A stretch of DNA of 24,745 bases, taken from positions 1 to 24,745 of the IMG/VR virus record IMGVR_UViG_3300046002_003702; one strand, written 5' to 3'. Made by a program: the position numbers and the translations under genes. The DNA comes from a virus. Shown piece after piece: positions 7,547 through 14,399 of this stretch; within the stretch, counting starts at the first letter, position 1, and every line of letters begins with the position of its first letter. The notes beneath the pieces were generated by a model, which saw only the letters and a list, made by a program, of their open reading frames with translations, searched no databases and was not told where the DNA came from.

Positions 7547-8440
7547 ATGGCAGGAGCAGGCTACAAGTTATTCGCAACAGGAGATGTGCTCACAGCAGCT
7601 CAAGTGAACACTTTTCTGATGCAGCAGACGGTGATGGTATTTGCCGATTCAGCAGCTCGAACCACAGCCCTAAGCGGAGTATTGGCAGAGGGCATGGTTT
7701 CATATCTCCAGGACACAAACAGCCTCGAAGTTTATGACGGATCAGGATGGGTAGGAGCAACAGGCGATATCACAGCCCTAACAGCAGGAACCGGAATCAC
7801 CATAACCAGCAACACTGGCCCAATTCCAACCGTTGCGATCAACACAGCCGTAACCGCAGACTTGACCACAGCGCAGACCTTGACCAACAAGACGCTGACG
7901 ACCCCAGTCATTTCTTCAATTACAAACACCGGAACCTTGACCCTTCCGACTTCGACCGACACGCTCGTAGGACGCGCAACGACAGACACGCTGACAAACA
8001 AGACCCTGACCAGCCCAGTCATTTCCACGATCAGCAACACCGGAACTTTGACCCTTCCGACTTCAACCGACACATTGGTAGGAAGAGCAACCACAGACAC
8101 GCTGACCAACAAGACGCTGACAACCCCGGTCGTCACGATTGCATTCAACGCACAAACTGCGGCCTATACCCTAGTGGCAGATGATGCTTCTAAACTTGTA
8201 ACTGTGAGTGATACTGTTTCGAGAACCGTAACTGTTCCACCTTCAGTTTTCACTGCTGGTCAAATAATCAACGTGCAACGAATTGGCACTGGGGCAGTTC
8301 CATTCGCTGCTGGTGTTGGAGTAACAATTACTTCAACAGGTGCAAGCTCTGCTGCCCCAACACTTCGGGCGCGATATTCAGCAGCCTCTATTATATGCAC
8401 CGCCTCAAATGTGTTTACCATCGTGGGGGATATTGCATAA
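7547..8440 (+). CDS. Tail fibre / tail tip protein with 37-residue repeats
   Basis: This 297-residue protein starts after AAGGAGATATC. Residues 1-70 form an N-terminal attachment part (YKLFATGDVLTAAQVNTFLM, then YLQDTNSLEVYDGSGWVG), a pattern I know from many phage fibres. The middle has two complete 37-residue Thr-rich repeats and a partial third. The C-terminal part, from about residue 205, is a beta-sandwich type seen at the end of aquatic-phage tail proteins (AYTLVADDASKLVTV, ending SNVFTIVGDIA). The DNA of this C-terminal part uses more T-ending codons than everything upstream. The gene ends in a TAATG overlap with the glycine-rich gene. Receptor binding is the likely role, by inference. 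Confidence 0.75.
   Translation: MAGAGYKLFATGDVLTAAQVNTFLMQQTVMVFADSAARTTALSGVLAEGMVSYLQDTNSLEVYDGSGWVGATGDITALTAGTGITITSNTGPIPTVAINTAVTADLTTAQTLTNKTLTTPVISSITNTGTLTLPTSTDTLVGRATTDTLTNKTLTSPVISTISNTGTLTLPTSTDTLVGRATTDTLTNKTLTTPVVTIAFNAQTAAYTLVADDASKLVTVSDTVSRTVTVPPSVFTAGQIINVQRIGTGAVPFAAGVGVTITSTGASSAAPTLRARYSAASIICTASNVFTIVGDIA
7877..8098 (+). repeat. Two tandem 111-bp repeats in the tail fibre gene, plus a partial third
   Basis: Copies run 7877-7987 and 7988-8098; a third begins at 8099 and stops after about 35 bases. Each encodes TLTNKTLT(T/S)PVIS..., then NTGTLTLPTSTDTLVGRATT. The copies differ mainly at silent positions, so the protein repeat is under selection or the duplication is not recent. 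Such Thr-rich repeats usually form the shaft of a trimeric fibre. Confidence 0.85.
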
Positions 8441-9285
8441 TGACTTTACTAGGAATCATTGCTTCACAGAATTATCCTCGAGAGTTTTCGCTGGACTACT
8501 TGGTCATTGCCGGCGGCGGTGCCGGTGGTAGTTATTACGGCGGCGGCGGCGGTGGCGGTGGATATAGAACATCAACGCTTTCAGTCAATCCATCGACGAA
8601 TTACGCTTTGACGATAGGTGCTGGTGGTACAGGAAACAGTACTCAGGACTCAGCGACAAGCGGATCGAATTCTGTATTTTCTACAATCACCTCAACCGGC
8701 GGCGGTAAAGGTGGCGGATATCAACCTAGTGCCGGCGTTTATCGTGTAGGAACCGCAGGCGGTTCAGGCGGCGGTGGCGGCGGTGATAACGCGCCAAATA
8801 ACGCTGGCGGCGCAGCTTCTCCATCTGGTGAAGGCAATGCAGGCGGTACAGGATACGGCCCATTGAACGGCGGTGGCGGCGGCGGTGGTGCAGGTGCAGC
8901 AGGTACGACCGCAACATCTGGAACTAACGGAACAGGCGGCGCAGGTTCTGCATCATCTATATCTGGCTCATCTGTAACCCGTTCAGGCGGTGGTGGCGGT
9001 TTTAGGACAGCAGCAGGCGGTTCAGGCGGCGGTGGTGCTGGTGCGCCAAATACGACAAGCGCTGGTGTTGCTGGAACTCAAAACACAGGCGGCGGTGGCG
9101 GCGGCGGTGCAGCAACATTTGCAGGTGGCAATGGTGGTTCTGGAGTAATCATTCTTAAATATCCAGACACTTACACGGCAACATTTTCAGGTGGAGTTAC
9201 ACAATCCACCGCAGCACCATCAGGCGGATTCAAAGTTTCAACAATTACAGCCGCAGGCGTATCTGACACAGTGAGTTGGTCATAA
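8440..9285 (+). CDS. Glycine-rich tail-tip protein, probable receptor-binding adhesin
   Basis: A 281-residue protein starting at ATG 8440 in a TAATG overlap; an in-frame upstream start at 8395 would lie inside the fibre gene and is not needed. After a short lead comes LDYLVIAGGGAGG (about residues 19-31), the usual entry to a glycine-rich domain, then many runs of five to eight glycines to about residue 240. It closes with GGSGVIILKYPD and a beta-rich tail ending TVSWS. Known phage adhesins with poly-glycine sandwiches use such domains to display variable receptor-binding loops. The position after the fibre supports this; the receptor is unknown. Glycine codons alternate GGC and GGT, unlike neighbouring genes. 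Confidence 0.75.
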   Translation: MTLLGIIASQNYPREFSLDYLVIAGGGAGGSYYGGGGGGGGYRTSTLSVNPSTNYALTIGAGGTGNSTQDSATSGSNSVFSTITSTGGGKGGGYQPSAGVYRVGTAGGSGGGGGGDNAPNNAGGAASPSGEGNAGGTGYGPLNGGGGGGGAGAAGTTATSGTNGTGGAGSASSISGSSVTRSGGGGGFRTAAGGSGGGGAGAPNTTSAGVAGTQNTGGGGGGGAATFAGGNGGSGVIILKYPDTYTATFSGGVTQSTAAPSGGFKVSTITAAGVSDTVSWS

Positions 9286-9635
9286 TGGCGCACTACGCAT
9301 ATTTAGATGAAAACAATATCGTGACGATGGTAATTGTCGGTCGCGATGAAGATGATCTTATCGAAGGCGTTACATCATGGGAAGAATACTATGGCGCAAT
9401 TCGTACAAGCTATAACGCAGCGACAAACGGATTTCGCTATAACTACGCCGGCATCGGTTACACATACGATCCTATTGACGATGCCTTCATAGCGCCTCAA
9501 CCTTGGCCTTCATGGATATTAGATTCCAATAAGCAATGGGTCGCACCGAAGCCAATGCCAGAAGAAGATGGCAAATTATTTGCATGGGATGAGGAATCCT
9601 TATCTTGGATCGAAAGCGAAAATTTGGCTCCTTAA
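9285..9635 (+). CDS. Conserved aquatic-phage tail-associated protein
   Basis: A 116-residue protein starting at ATG 9285, coupled by TAATG; a TTG at 9276 would add three residues but is less likely. The start MAHYAYLDENNIVTMVIVGR, the middle RYNYAGIGYTYDPIDDAFI and PWPSWILD, and the end LFAWDEESLSWIE follow a family I recognise from cyanophages and other marine phages, usually next to fibre genes. Its function is not established; a fibre chaperone or accessory tail subunit is likely from context. Its codon use resembles the two genes before it, so the three may have moved together. Confidence 0.7.
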   Translation: MAHYAYLDENNIVTMVIVGRDEDDLIEGVTSWEEYYGAIRTSYNAATNGFRYNYAGIGYTYDPIDDAFIAPQPWPSWILDSNKQWVAPKPMPEEDGKLFAWDEESLSWIESENLAP

Positions 9636-9722
9636 ATGGGATACCAGGAAGGCGACTGCACCCGGGAACCAACCCGGACGATCGATGACGCCGTCGACGA
9701 AATAGAAGCATCGGGGATCTAG
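9636..9722 (+). CDS. Possible 28-residue peptide
   Basis: The ATG at 9636 follows the preceding stop with no gap, and the frame runs 28 codons: MGYQEGDCTREPTRTIDDAV then DEIEASGI. The acidic C-terminal helix looks protein-like, and the placement suggests translational coupling. There is no independent ribosome site and I recognise no family, so this may be only a spacer before the next ribosome site (AGGAGAGAAG, 9731-9740). Confidence 0.35.
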   Translation: MGYQEGDCTREPTRTIDDAVDEIEASGI

Positions 9723-9741
9723 AAGAAACCAGGAGAGAAGA

Positions 9742-10002
9742 ATGGCCTCATCAAAACAACTTACTGTCAATTCAACCGCCCAGATTCTTATTGAATCCTA
9801 CGGAGAGAACCGCCGAGTCATTCTACGAAACAGCAACGACCATCCCTGCTTTCTCGGCGGAGCCGATGTCACTAGCACGACAGGCATGCAATTCCAGAAA
9901 GACACAAGCCTAGACTTTCTGGTTCCGATTAAAAGCGTGATCTACGCCGTCACCGCCGGCAACAACACGACCACCGTATCCGTTCTCTATTTGGAGCCAT
10001 AA
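9742..10002 (+). CDS. Small beta-rich phage structural protein, unknown role
   Basis: An 86-residue protein with AGGAGAGAAG directly upstream. The layout is a run of short strands: QLTVNSTAQILIES, NRRVILRNSNDHPCFLGGADV and SVIYAVTAGNNTTTVSVLYL. The V.LRN....YLGG..V...GM.. pattern occurs in small beta-sandwich proteins near the end of phage structural operons, thought to be decoration or tail-tip subunits. No catalytic motif or signal peptide is seen. It is the last clear structural gene before the lysis genes. Confidence 0.6.
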   Translation: MASSKQLTVNSTAQILIESYGENRRVILRNSNDHPCFLGGADVTSTTGMQFQKDTSLDFLVPIKSVIYAVTAGNNTTTVSVLYLEP

Positions 10003-10003
10003 G

Positions 10004-10216
10004 ATGACCGCCCAGGATTACGCAGCTCTGGCCGTTTCACTTCTTACGATCGGCGGAGCCTTTATCGCGATGACCAGATGGCTCGTCAAGCATTACCTAC
10101 AAGAATTGAAACCAAACGGGGGCAGCTCAGTCAAAGACCAAGTCAACCGATTGGAAAAGCGCCTAGATGAAGTTTATAGCCTGCTTCTTAGCAACAGCGA
10201 TCGTTCTAAGCCTTAG
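10004..10216 (+). CDS. Single-pass membrane protein with C-terminal coiled coil (lysis region)
   Basis: A 70-residue protein with one hydrophobic segment (about residues 7-24) followed by basic residues (RWLVKHYLQ), then KPNGGSSVKDQVNRLEKRLD, a short amphipathic helix likely to pair as a coiled coil. The positive charges after the segment predict the C-terminus inside the cell. The PNGGSS-DQVNRLE-type tail is frequent in small actinophage membrane proteins near endolysins, often listed as holins or of unknown role. The next gene, a lipoprotein, starts inside it in the +1 frame, the arrangement known from Rz/Rz1 spanins. Confidence 0.65.
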   Translation: MTAQDYAALAVSLLTIGGAFIAMTRWLVKHYLQELKPNGGSSVKDQVNRLEKRLDEVYSLLLSNSDRSKP

Positions 10217-10361
10217 CGGATGCGGATACCAGGGATGGGTTCGATATCCTTGCCAGGAATATGAGAACTGGAGCAAACCAGAGTGCCAGCCGCCGCAATG
10301 CGAAGCGCTTGGCCAATGCACGAAAGACCTTCTCCCAGAAGTGGAAAACCAAAATGGCTAG
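10167..10361 (+). CDS. Small lipoprotein (lysis region)
   Basis: A 64-residue protein whose first 19 residues are a lipoprotein signal peptide: MK, a hydrophobic core CFLATAIVLSL, then the lipobox LSGC with Cys19 as the lipidated residue. The mature part has four further Cys, aromatic residues and Pro (YPCQEYENWSKPECQPPQCE). I recall similar small lipoproteins with W.RYPCQ...W..P.C..P.C in aquatic phages. The gene starts 50 bases inside the previous one, in another frame, and overlaps the holin-like gene by 8 bases. A role in lysis is inferred from place; a role in excluding other phages is the main alternative. Confidence 0.7.
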   Translation: MKFIACFLATAIVLSLSGCGYQGWVRYPCQEYENWSKPECQPPQCEALGQCTKDLLPEVENQNG

Positions 10362-10638
10362 GAAGCGTTTCACCCCCGAAGAACTTCACGCACGCCTGAT
10401 CGTGAGCATCGGCATTATTCTAGCGATTGTCTTCGCCGGGTCCGTTTTCAGCCTCTTATATGCCCTGCTTTTCATTACGCAGCCGATGGCACAAGCCCCA
10501 AACGATGCCGCATTTATCGATCTAGTTTCCACATTGTGCGTCTTTCTGACCGGCACGCTTGCAGGAATACTGAGTGCCAATGGGCTAAAATCTAAACCGA
10601 AGCCACAAGAAGGGGAAGCAAGTGAGTCAATTAAATAA
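10354..10638 (+). CDS. Holin-like protein with two membrane segments
   Basis: A 94-residue protein starting at ATG 10354 in an 8-base overlap with the lipoprotein gene. Two hydrophobic segments are visible: LIVSIGIILAIVFAGSVFSL (about residues 15-34, continuing into YALLFI) and LVSTLCVFLTGTLAGILSAN (about 57-76), separated by a short polar turn with AQAPND. Both ends are charged, and the basic C-terminus is typical of class II holins. The endolysin gene starts 16 bases before its end. It is the best holin candidate of the four small membrane proteins, judged by topology and placement. Confidence 0.7.
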   Translation: MARKRFTPEELHARLIVSIGIILAIVFAGSVFSLLYALLFITQPMAQAPNDAAFIDLVSTLCVFLTGTLAGILSANGLKSKPKPQEGEASESIK

Positions 10639-11131
10639 GTTTCTAGAAGTAGCCATAGCAGAACTCGGCTACATTGAAGGGCCAGCAGATAACCAAACGA
10701 AATACCAGAAGGCAAACCAAGCATGGTGCGGAGCATTCGTGAACTGGGTGGCAAAGCAAGCCGGCGTCAAGATTCCAAACTGCGTGTACACGCCAGCAGG
10801 AGCGACAGGCTTCATGGACAAGAAGGCCTGGACATTGGCAGAAGTAGCAGATCCACAGCCAGGCGATATCGTCTTCTTTGATTTCCCAGGAGATGCGCTC
10901 GATCGCATTTCACACGTTGGAATCGTAATAAAAAATAACGGCAACGGAACAGTCACCACAATCGAAGGCAACACAGCGCCCGACAAGAAGGGCGACCAGC
11001 GCAACGGCGGCGAAGTCTGCAAGAAGGTGCGTGCATTTAAGAAGAAGAATCGCGGCAAGGTTCAACCATCGCTGCCAGTCTTTATCGTAGGATTTGGCCG
11101 CCCTAAATTTAAGGAGATAACAAATGGATAA
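10622..11131 (+). CDS. Endolysin with CHAP domain
   Basis: A 169-residue enzyme starting at GTG 10622, preceded by AAGGGGAAG. It is a single CHAP (NlpC/P60-like) amidase/endopeptidase domain that cuts peptidoglycan peptides. The catalytic Cys is C36 in AWCGAFVNW, the His is H98 in RISHVGIV, and E115 in TIEGNT completes the usual triad. QPGDIVFFD (about 79-87) is the standard strand of the family. There is no signal peptide, so it needs a holin. A basic C-terminal stretch (VRAFKKKNRGKV) may bind the wall. Its gene overlaps the next small membrane protein by 8 bases. Confidence 0.88.
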   Translation: MSQLNKFLEVAIAELGYIEGPADNQTKYQKANQAWCGAFVNWVAKQAGVKIPNCVYTPAGATGFMDKKAWTLAEVADPQPGDIVFFDFPGDALDRISHVGIVIKNNGNGTVTTIEGNTAPDKKGDQRNGGEVCKKVRAFKKKNRGKVQPSLPVFIVGFGRPKFKEITNG

Positions 11132-11318
11132 GAAGAAGCTCGAAGCAATGGCGATGACATACCTGCGAGCAGGAGCAGCAGCAGTCGCAGCTCTTTACAT
11201 GGCAGATCCGAACCGCCCACTCAAGGAATACCTTGCAGCAGGAATCGCAGCAGTCGCCGGCCCACTCTTAAAGGCCATCGATCCAAAGGCGATCGAATTC
11301 GGACGCGGAGCAAAGTAG
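11124..11318 (+). CDS. Small membrane protein, possible second holin or antiholin
   Basis: A 64-residue protein with AAGGAGATAACAA before its ATG. It starts MDKKKLEAMAMTYLRAGAAA and has an Ala-rich, weakly hydrophobic helix (about residues 13-26), then DPNRPLKEYLAAGIAAVAGP with a second weak segment (about 35-50), and a basic end. This layout recurs next to endolysin genes in actinophages. With hydrophobic segments this short it might act as an antiholin or a pinholin-like protein; the sequence does not decide. It is the last gene of the lysis block. Confidence 0.6.
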   Translation: MDKKKLEAMAMTYLRAGAAAVAALYMADPNRPLKEYLAAGIAAVAGPLLKAIDPKAIEFGRGAK

Positions 11319-11321
11319 TCG

Positions 11322-11588
11322 ATGAATCGGGGGGAAATTCTTCAAGAAGCAGCTCGACTCACAGCCAAAGACCGCCAGAAGATATACGGCGATCCAAGAA
11401 CCAACCACTGCCGCATTGCAGACTTATGGACGACATATCTGGCGCAGCAGATAACCCCACAGCAAGTGGCAATATGCATGGCGCTAGTTAAAGTCGCACG
11501 CTTGATGGAAACAGAAACAGAAGACTCATTCGTGGATTTAGCAGCCTACGCCAGCATCGCCGGCGAGATTGCGACGACAAATGAATGA
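11322..11588 (+). CDS. DUF6378-like phage protein
   Basis: An 88-residue protein. EAARLTAKDRQKIYGDPRTN (about residues 9-28), then H.RIADLW..YL...ITPQQVAICMALVKVAR and a final DSFVDLAAYASIAGE, match the small family I know as DUF6378, common in phages of many hosts. The pattern of paired acidic and His residues in helices resembles MazG-like folds, so a nucleotide-related role is possible, but none is established. It is three bases after the previous stop and overlaps the following glycosyltransferase, so it is transcribed with the sugar genes. Confidence 0.7.
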   Translation: MNRGEILQEAARLTAKDRQKIYGDPRTNHCRIADLWTTYLAQQITPQQVAICMALVKVARLMETETEDSFVDLAAYASIAGEIATTNE

Positions 11589-12258
11589 AATGATTATCCT
11601 CGTACCAACCAGAGGACGCCCACGCAACGCAGTCGAATTATTAGCAGAGCATGACAAACTTTCCACACATTCGGACATCATCTTCGTCATTGACGCAAAC
11701 GATCCAGAGCACAATGCCTACGAATACGAAGTAGGCAAAGACAAGTGCATGACGATCGAGAACGAAACCCGGGGCATGGCCTACCCAATAAACAAGGCAG
11801 CGAGCGCGATCGTAAAGAAGGGCGAATATAAATACTTCGCCTTCCTCGGCGATGACCACCGCCCACGCACAGCCGGGTGGGATGACCTTCTTATCCAGGC
11901 AATGCAACGGCGGCCGTCGATGGCCTACGGCAACGACTTGCTGCAAGGGGAACGACTTCCAACCATGATCGCGATGACCAGTGACATCGTCAAAGCGCTC
12001 GATGGAATGGTTCCGCCAAAGATGAAGCATTTATACCTTGATAACTTCTGGAAGAAACTAGGCCAGGATTTAGGAGCGCTGACTTATCTCGATCACGTGA
12101 TCGTTGAGCATATGCACCCAATTGCAGGGAAAGCGGAATGGGATGAGGGATACAAGGAAGTCAACGCGACCGAAATATATTCATTCGACGCGCTCGCCTA
12201 CCAGAACTACATTCAAAGCGAAGCCTACGAATTGCTCAGGCGTAAATTAAAGCCATGA
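11581..12258 (+). CDS. Glycosyltransferase-like protein, GT-A type
   Basis: A 225-residue protein; starts at 11581 or 11590 are both possible. MIILVPTRGRPRNAVELLAE (about residues 4-23) is the first strand and nucleotide-binding loop of GT2-like enzymes. FVIDANDPEH (35-44) is the second strand and FAFLGDDHRPRTAGWDDLL (87-105) carries the acidic motif (GDD, 90-92) that replaces DxD. I expect a nucleotide-sugar-dependent transferase; the substrate cannot be read from the sequence. It overlaps the previous gene by 8 bases and the next by an ATGA, and with the next two genes forms a carbohydrate cassette. Confidence 0.75.
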   Translation: MNEMIILVPTRGRPRNAVELLAEHDKLSTHSDIIFVIDANDPEHNAYEYEVGKDKCMTIENETRGMAYPINKAASAIVKKGEYKYFAFLGDDHRPRTAGWDDLLIQAMQRRPSMAYGNDLLQGERLPTMIAMTSDIVKALDGMVPPKMKHLYLDNFWKKLGQDLGALTYLDHVIVEHMHPIAGKAEWDEGYKEVNATEIYSFDALAYQNYIQSEAYELLRRKLKP

Positions 12259-12965
12259 AGCAGCTCATCGCTTACTCTTTATATGGCAACCAGGAGCGAT
12301 ACACGATCGGCGCGATCAAGAACGCAATTCTGGCGACCAGGCACTTCAAAGGATTTACCCTGCGCTTCTACACCGGGGCCAGCGTTCCAGAATCCATCAA
12401 GCAAACCCTTCAGCTCTTCCCCCACGTGCAGCTCGTAGACGAATATGGGCCAGAAGACCACACAGCCAAACTCTGGCGATTTCAGGCTTTGGCAGACCAG
12501 GACTTCGACGTCGTTCTCAGCCGCGACGCAGACGCTAGGCTGACGCACCGGGAACGGATCGCGCACGAAGAGTTTCTAGCAAGCGGCCTTGATTTCCACA
12601 TTATGAAAGACCACCCCACAGGCCACAATTACCAGATCAGCGCCGGCATGTTTGCAGCTCGAACCCGGGCCATTCCATATTTCATACCACCAGAAGCCCA
12701 GAATTACTACACGCAAGACCAGGACTGGCTAGCGGCCCATATTTGGCCGTTGATCAAGGGAGCAACCCTGATCCACGATGAGAGCTACGAAACCCCCACA
12801 GAAGGAAAGAGCAGACGCCGGCCATTCCCGATCGACAAGAAGGCAACCTTGCACCACATAGGGGCGGCTTTGGAAGCAGACGACCGCTTCGTTTTCAGTA
12901 TTGACCAGACGATGGCAAAGACCGAATCAGGAAGCGACAAATACCTGGCAGAATGGCTCATATGA
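12255..12965 (+). CDS. Glycosyltransferase-like protein with DxD motif
   Basis: A 236-residue protein coupled by ATGA on both sides. The N-terminus MKQLIAYSLYGNQERYTIGA fits a nucleotide-binding strand. KLWRFQALADQDFDVVLSRD (about residues 72-91) runs into SRDADAR, where D91 and D93 form the DxD metal site. GATLIHDESYETPTE and HHIGAALEADDRF near the end resemble the C-terminal part of GT-A transferases acting on surface sugars. The family is distinct from the previous gene, so the two probably add different sugars or act in sequence. The acceptor, whether virion protein, DNA or host surface polymer, is unknown. Confidence 0.7.
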   Translation: MKQLIAYSLYGNQERYTIGAIKNAILATRHFKGFTLRFYTGASVPESIKQTLQLFPHVQLVDEYGPEDHTAKLWRFQALADQDFDVVLSRDADARLTHRERIAHEEFLASGLDFHIMKDHPTGHNYQISAGMFAARTRAIPYFIPPEAQNYYTQDQDWLAAHIWPLIKGATLIHDESYETPTEGKSRRRPFPIDKKATLHHIGAALEADDRFVFSIDQTMAKTESGSDKYLAEWLI

Positions 12966-13825
12966 AAATTCTTATAACAGGAGATGCCGGCTTCGTTGGC
13001 CGCGCCTTCCACAGAGCACTAGACGACAAAGGCCATGAGATCACCGGCATCGACATCGCAAACGGCATCGATTGCAGAGATTTCTTCAAGAAGGACGACA
13101 CCAGATACGACGTCGTTATTCACCTCGCCGCGATCGTCGGGGGCAGGGCCACGATCGAAGGGAACCCTTTGGCCGTTGCCAGCGACCTCGCGATCGACAG
13201 CGACATGTTTCAGTGGGCGGTAAGAACCAAGCCGAAGCACCTCGTCTATTACAGCAGCTCGGCGGCCTACCCGATCTATTTGCAAAGAGCCGCCTACCAG
13301 CAACGACTTCGAGAAGGCGACATCAATCTCGACCACATTCGAACCCCAGACTTGAGCTACGGATGGGCGAAATTGACCGGCGAAACTTTGGCCAGATACG
13401 CCAGAGCAGAAGGAATCAAGGTCAACATCCTGCGCCCATTTAGCGGCTACGGCAGCGACCAGGCGCTCGATTACCCATTCCCATCTTTGATAGCACGCGG
13501 CAAGGCCAAACTAGACCCATTCGAAGTATGGGGAACCGGCGAGCAAGTGCGCGACTTTATCCACATCGATGACGTCGTCGCAGCCACCTTCGAAGCGATC
13601 ACAAACGACATCCAAACCTTGAACCTTTGCACCGGGCGACCGACTTCATTCATCCAGCTCGCAGAGATGATCATGTTGGCGCAGGGATACCTGGCCCCAA
13701 TTAAGAAGCACCCAGGCAAACCAAGCGGAGTCGAATACCGAGTAGGCGACCCCACGAAGATGCTGCAAATTTATGAACCAAAGATCAGCCTTGAAGAAGG
13801 AATCGCCAGAGCACTGAAAGCATGA
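12962..13825 (+). CDS. NAD(P)-dependent sugar epimerase/dehydratase (extended SDR)
   Basis: A 287-residue protein starting at ATG 12962 in an ATGA overlap; an in-frame ATG at 12953 would add three residues. The Rossmann motif is ITGDAGFVG (G7, G10, G13). The catalytic set is visible: S98-S100 in YYSSSAAYP and Y133/K137 in LSYGWAKLTGE. RPFSGYGSDQ (about 159-168) and VRDFIHIDDV are typical of nucleotide-sugar 4-epimerases and GDP-fucose-synthase-like enzymes. It would make an activated sugar for the two transferases just upstream. The exact sugar is not certain. It ends the + strand cassette before a bidirectional terminator. Confidence 0.85.
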   Translation: MKILITGDAGFVGRAFHRALDDKGHEITGIDIANGIDCRDFFKKDDTRYDVVIHLAAIVGGRATIEGNPLAVASDLAIDSDMFQWAVRTKPKHLVYYSSSAAYPIYLQRAAYQQRLREGDINLDHIRTPDLSYGWAKLTGETLARYARAEGIKVNILRPFSGYGSDQALDYPFPSLIARGKAKLDPFEVWGTGEQVRDFIHIDDVVAATFEAITNDIQTLNLCTGRPTSFIQLAEMIMLAQGYLAPIKKHPGKPSGVEYRVGDPTKMLQIYEPKISLEEGIARALKA

Positions 13826-13830
13826 AAATA

Positions 13831-13862
13831 CCCCCCACAGCCAATAAACAGGCGGTGGGGGG
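13831..13862. terminator. Bidirectional rho-independent terminator between convergent operons
   Basis: An 8-bp GC stem (CCCCCCAC at 13831-13838 pairing with GTGGGGGG at 13855-13862) has a 16-nt loop. On the + strand CATTTCTC follows the stem; on the - strand TATTTTCATG follows it. It lies 6 bases after the epimerase stop and 10 bases beyond the stop of the last minus-strand gene, as expected for a shared terminator. Confidence 0.8.
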
Positions 13863-13871
13863 CATTTCTCG

Positions 13872-14114
13872 CTAAAGGAGATCGGATGGATCCCGGATAG
13901 ATCGCATCTCCTTCGCAATGACCCGATTGCCCCAATAGACAAGGAACCAATCGGGAAGAATAGGAACGCGCAACTCCTTTCTAGGCAGGAGCACGATCAA
14001 TAAAGACCAGAATCCAAAGAATAGACCGAAAGCAAACCAGAACCAGATCCGACGACCATAAGCCAGAGCAAGGATGCCAGCCAAAGGCGCAGAGATTAGA
14101 TGCCACCAGCTCAT
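13872..14114 (-). CDS. Small membrane protein, last gene of the minus-strand operon
   Basis: An 80-residue protein read from 14114 down to TAG at 13872. Two hydrophobic segments are visible: HLISAPLAGILALAY (about residues 5-19) and IWFWFAFGLFFGFWSLLIVL (about 23-42), the second very rich in Phe and Trp. A basic, partly aromatic C-terminal tail (VPILPDWFLVYWGNRVIAKE) follows, probably lying on the membrane. Its start overlaps the stop of the RHH gene (ATGA). I recognise no family. A role at the host membrane is inferred from topology. Confidence 0.7.
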   Translation of the reverse strand: MSWWHLISAPLAGILALAYGRRIWFWFAFGLFFGFWSLLIVLLPRKELRVPILPDWFLVYWGNRVIAKEMRSIRDPSDLL

Positions 14115-14242
14115 CGCACGTAGGCTTTCAGAGCATCCACGATGACTTCGCTGACCGATTTCTGATCGGCTTGCGCCTTATCTTTGACCGCTTGCCACAG
14201 GGAATCGGACACTCGGACGGAACGCGCCTTCTTAACGGCCAT
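14111..14242 (-). CDS. Ribbon-helix-helix DNA-binding protein
   Basis: A 43-residue protein read from ATG at 14242 to TGA at 14111. The sequence has the ribbon-helix-helix plan in full: a basic lead, a strand ARSVRVSDSLW (about residues 6-16), helix one QAVKDKAQAD, a turn Q-K-S, and helix two VSEVIVDALKAYV (about 30-42). Such proteins bind DNA as dimers through the strand and often repress their own operon. GAGGTGAT precedes the start. It overlaps both neighbours (11 bases upstream, ATGA downstream). A good candidate operator is the palindrome at 15236-15248. With no toxin gene evident beside it, it is more likely a regulator than an antitoxin. Confidence 0.75.
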   Translation of the reverse strand: MAVKKARSVRVSDSLWQAVKDKAQADQKSVSEVIVDALKAYVR

Positions 14243-14399
14243 CCGAGATCACCTCGTCAATCATTACAGAGCAGGAGCCATAGCCAGAACCAGTCCAGCA
14301 GAGATCGCGAGTGGCATACGTGAACAGGCTGGCTAGGAGCAAGCCGATCACGATCGCCACTGCGCGACGACGACGCACAAACTTCGGATCCATTTTCAT
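14232..14399 (-). CDS. Small single-pass membrane protein with two Cys near the C-terminus
   Basis: A 55-residue protein read from ATG at 14399, with AAGGAGCACGAA just upstream. A basic stretch (FVRRRRAV, about residues 7-14) precedes one membrane segment (AIVIGLLLASLFTYA), so the N-terminus is inside and the rest outside. The outer part has RDLCWTGSGYGSCS, with Cys34 and Cys43 placed for a disulphide. RRRR-segment-W/TRD-C-W-G-GYGSC is a pattern I recall from small actinobacterial and actinophage membrane proteins. Function is unknown. Confidence 0.65.
   Translation of the reverse strand: MKMDPKFVRRRRAVAIVIGLLLASLFTYATRDLCWTGSGYGSCSVMIDEVISDGR

Noticed and set aside
7732-8148. 138-residue minus-strand frame opposite the fibre repeats
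   Set aside because: It mirrors the Thr-rich repeats as a Val-rich repeat and has no start signal; an antisense shadow.
13646-13942. 98-residue minus-strand frame crossing the terminator into the epimerase gene
   Set aside because: It would read through the bidirectional terminator and lies antisense to a well-supported enzyme gene.
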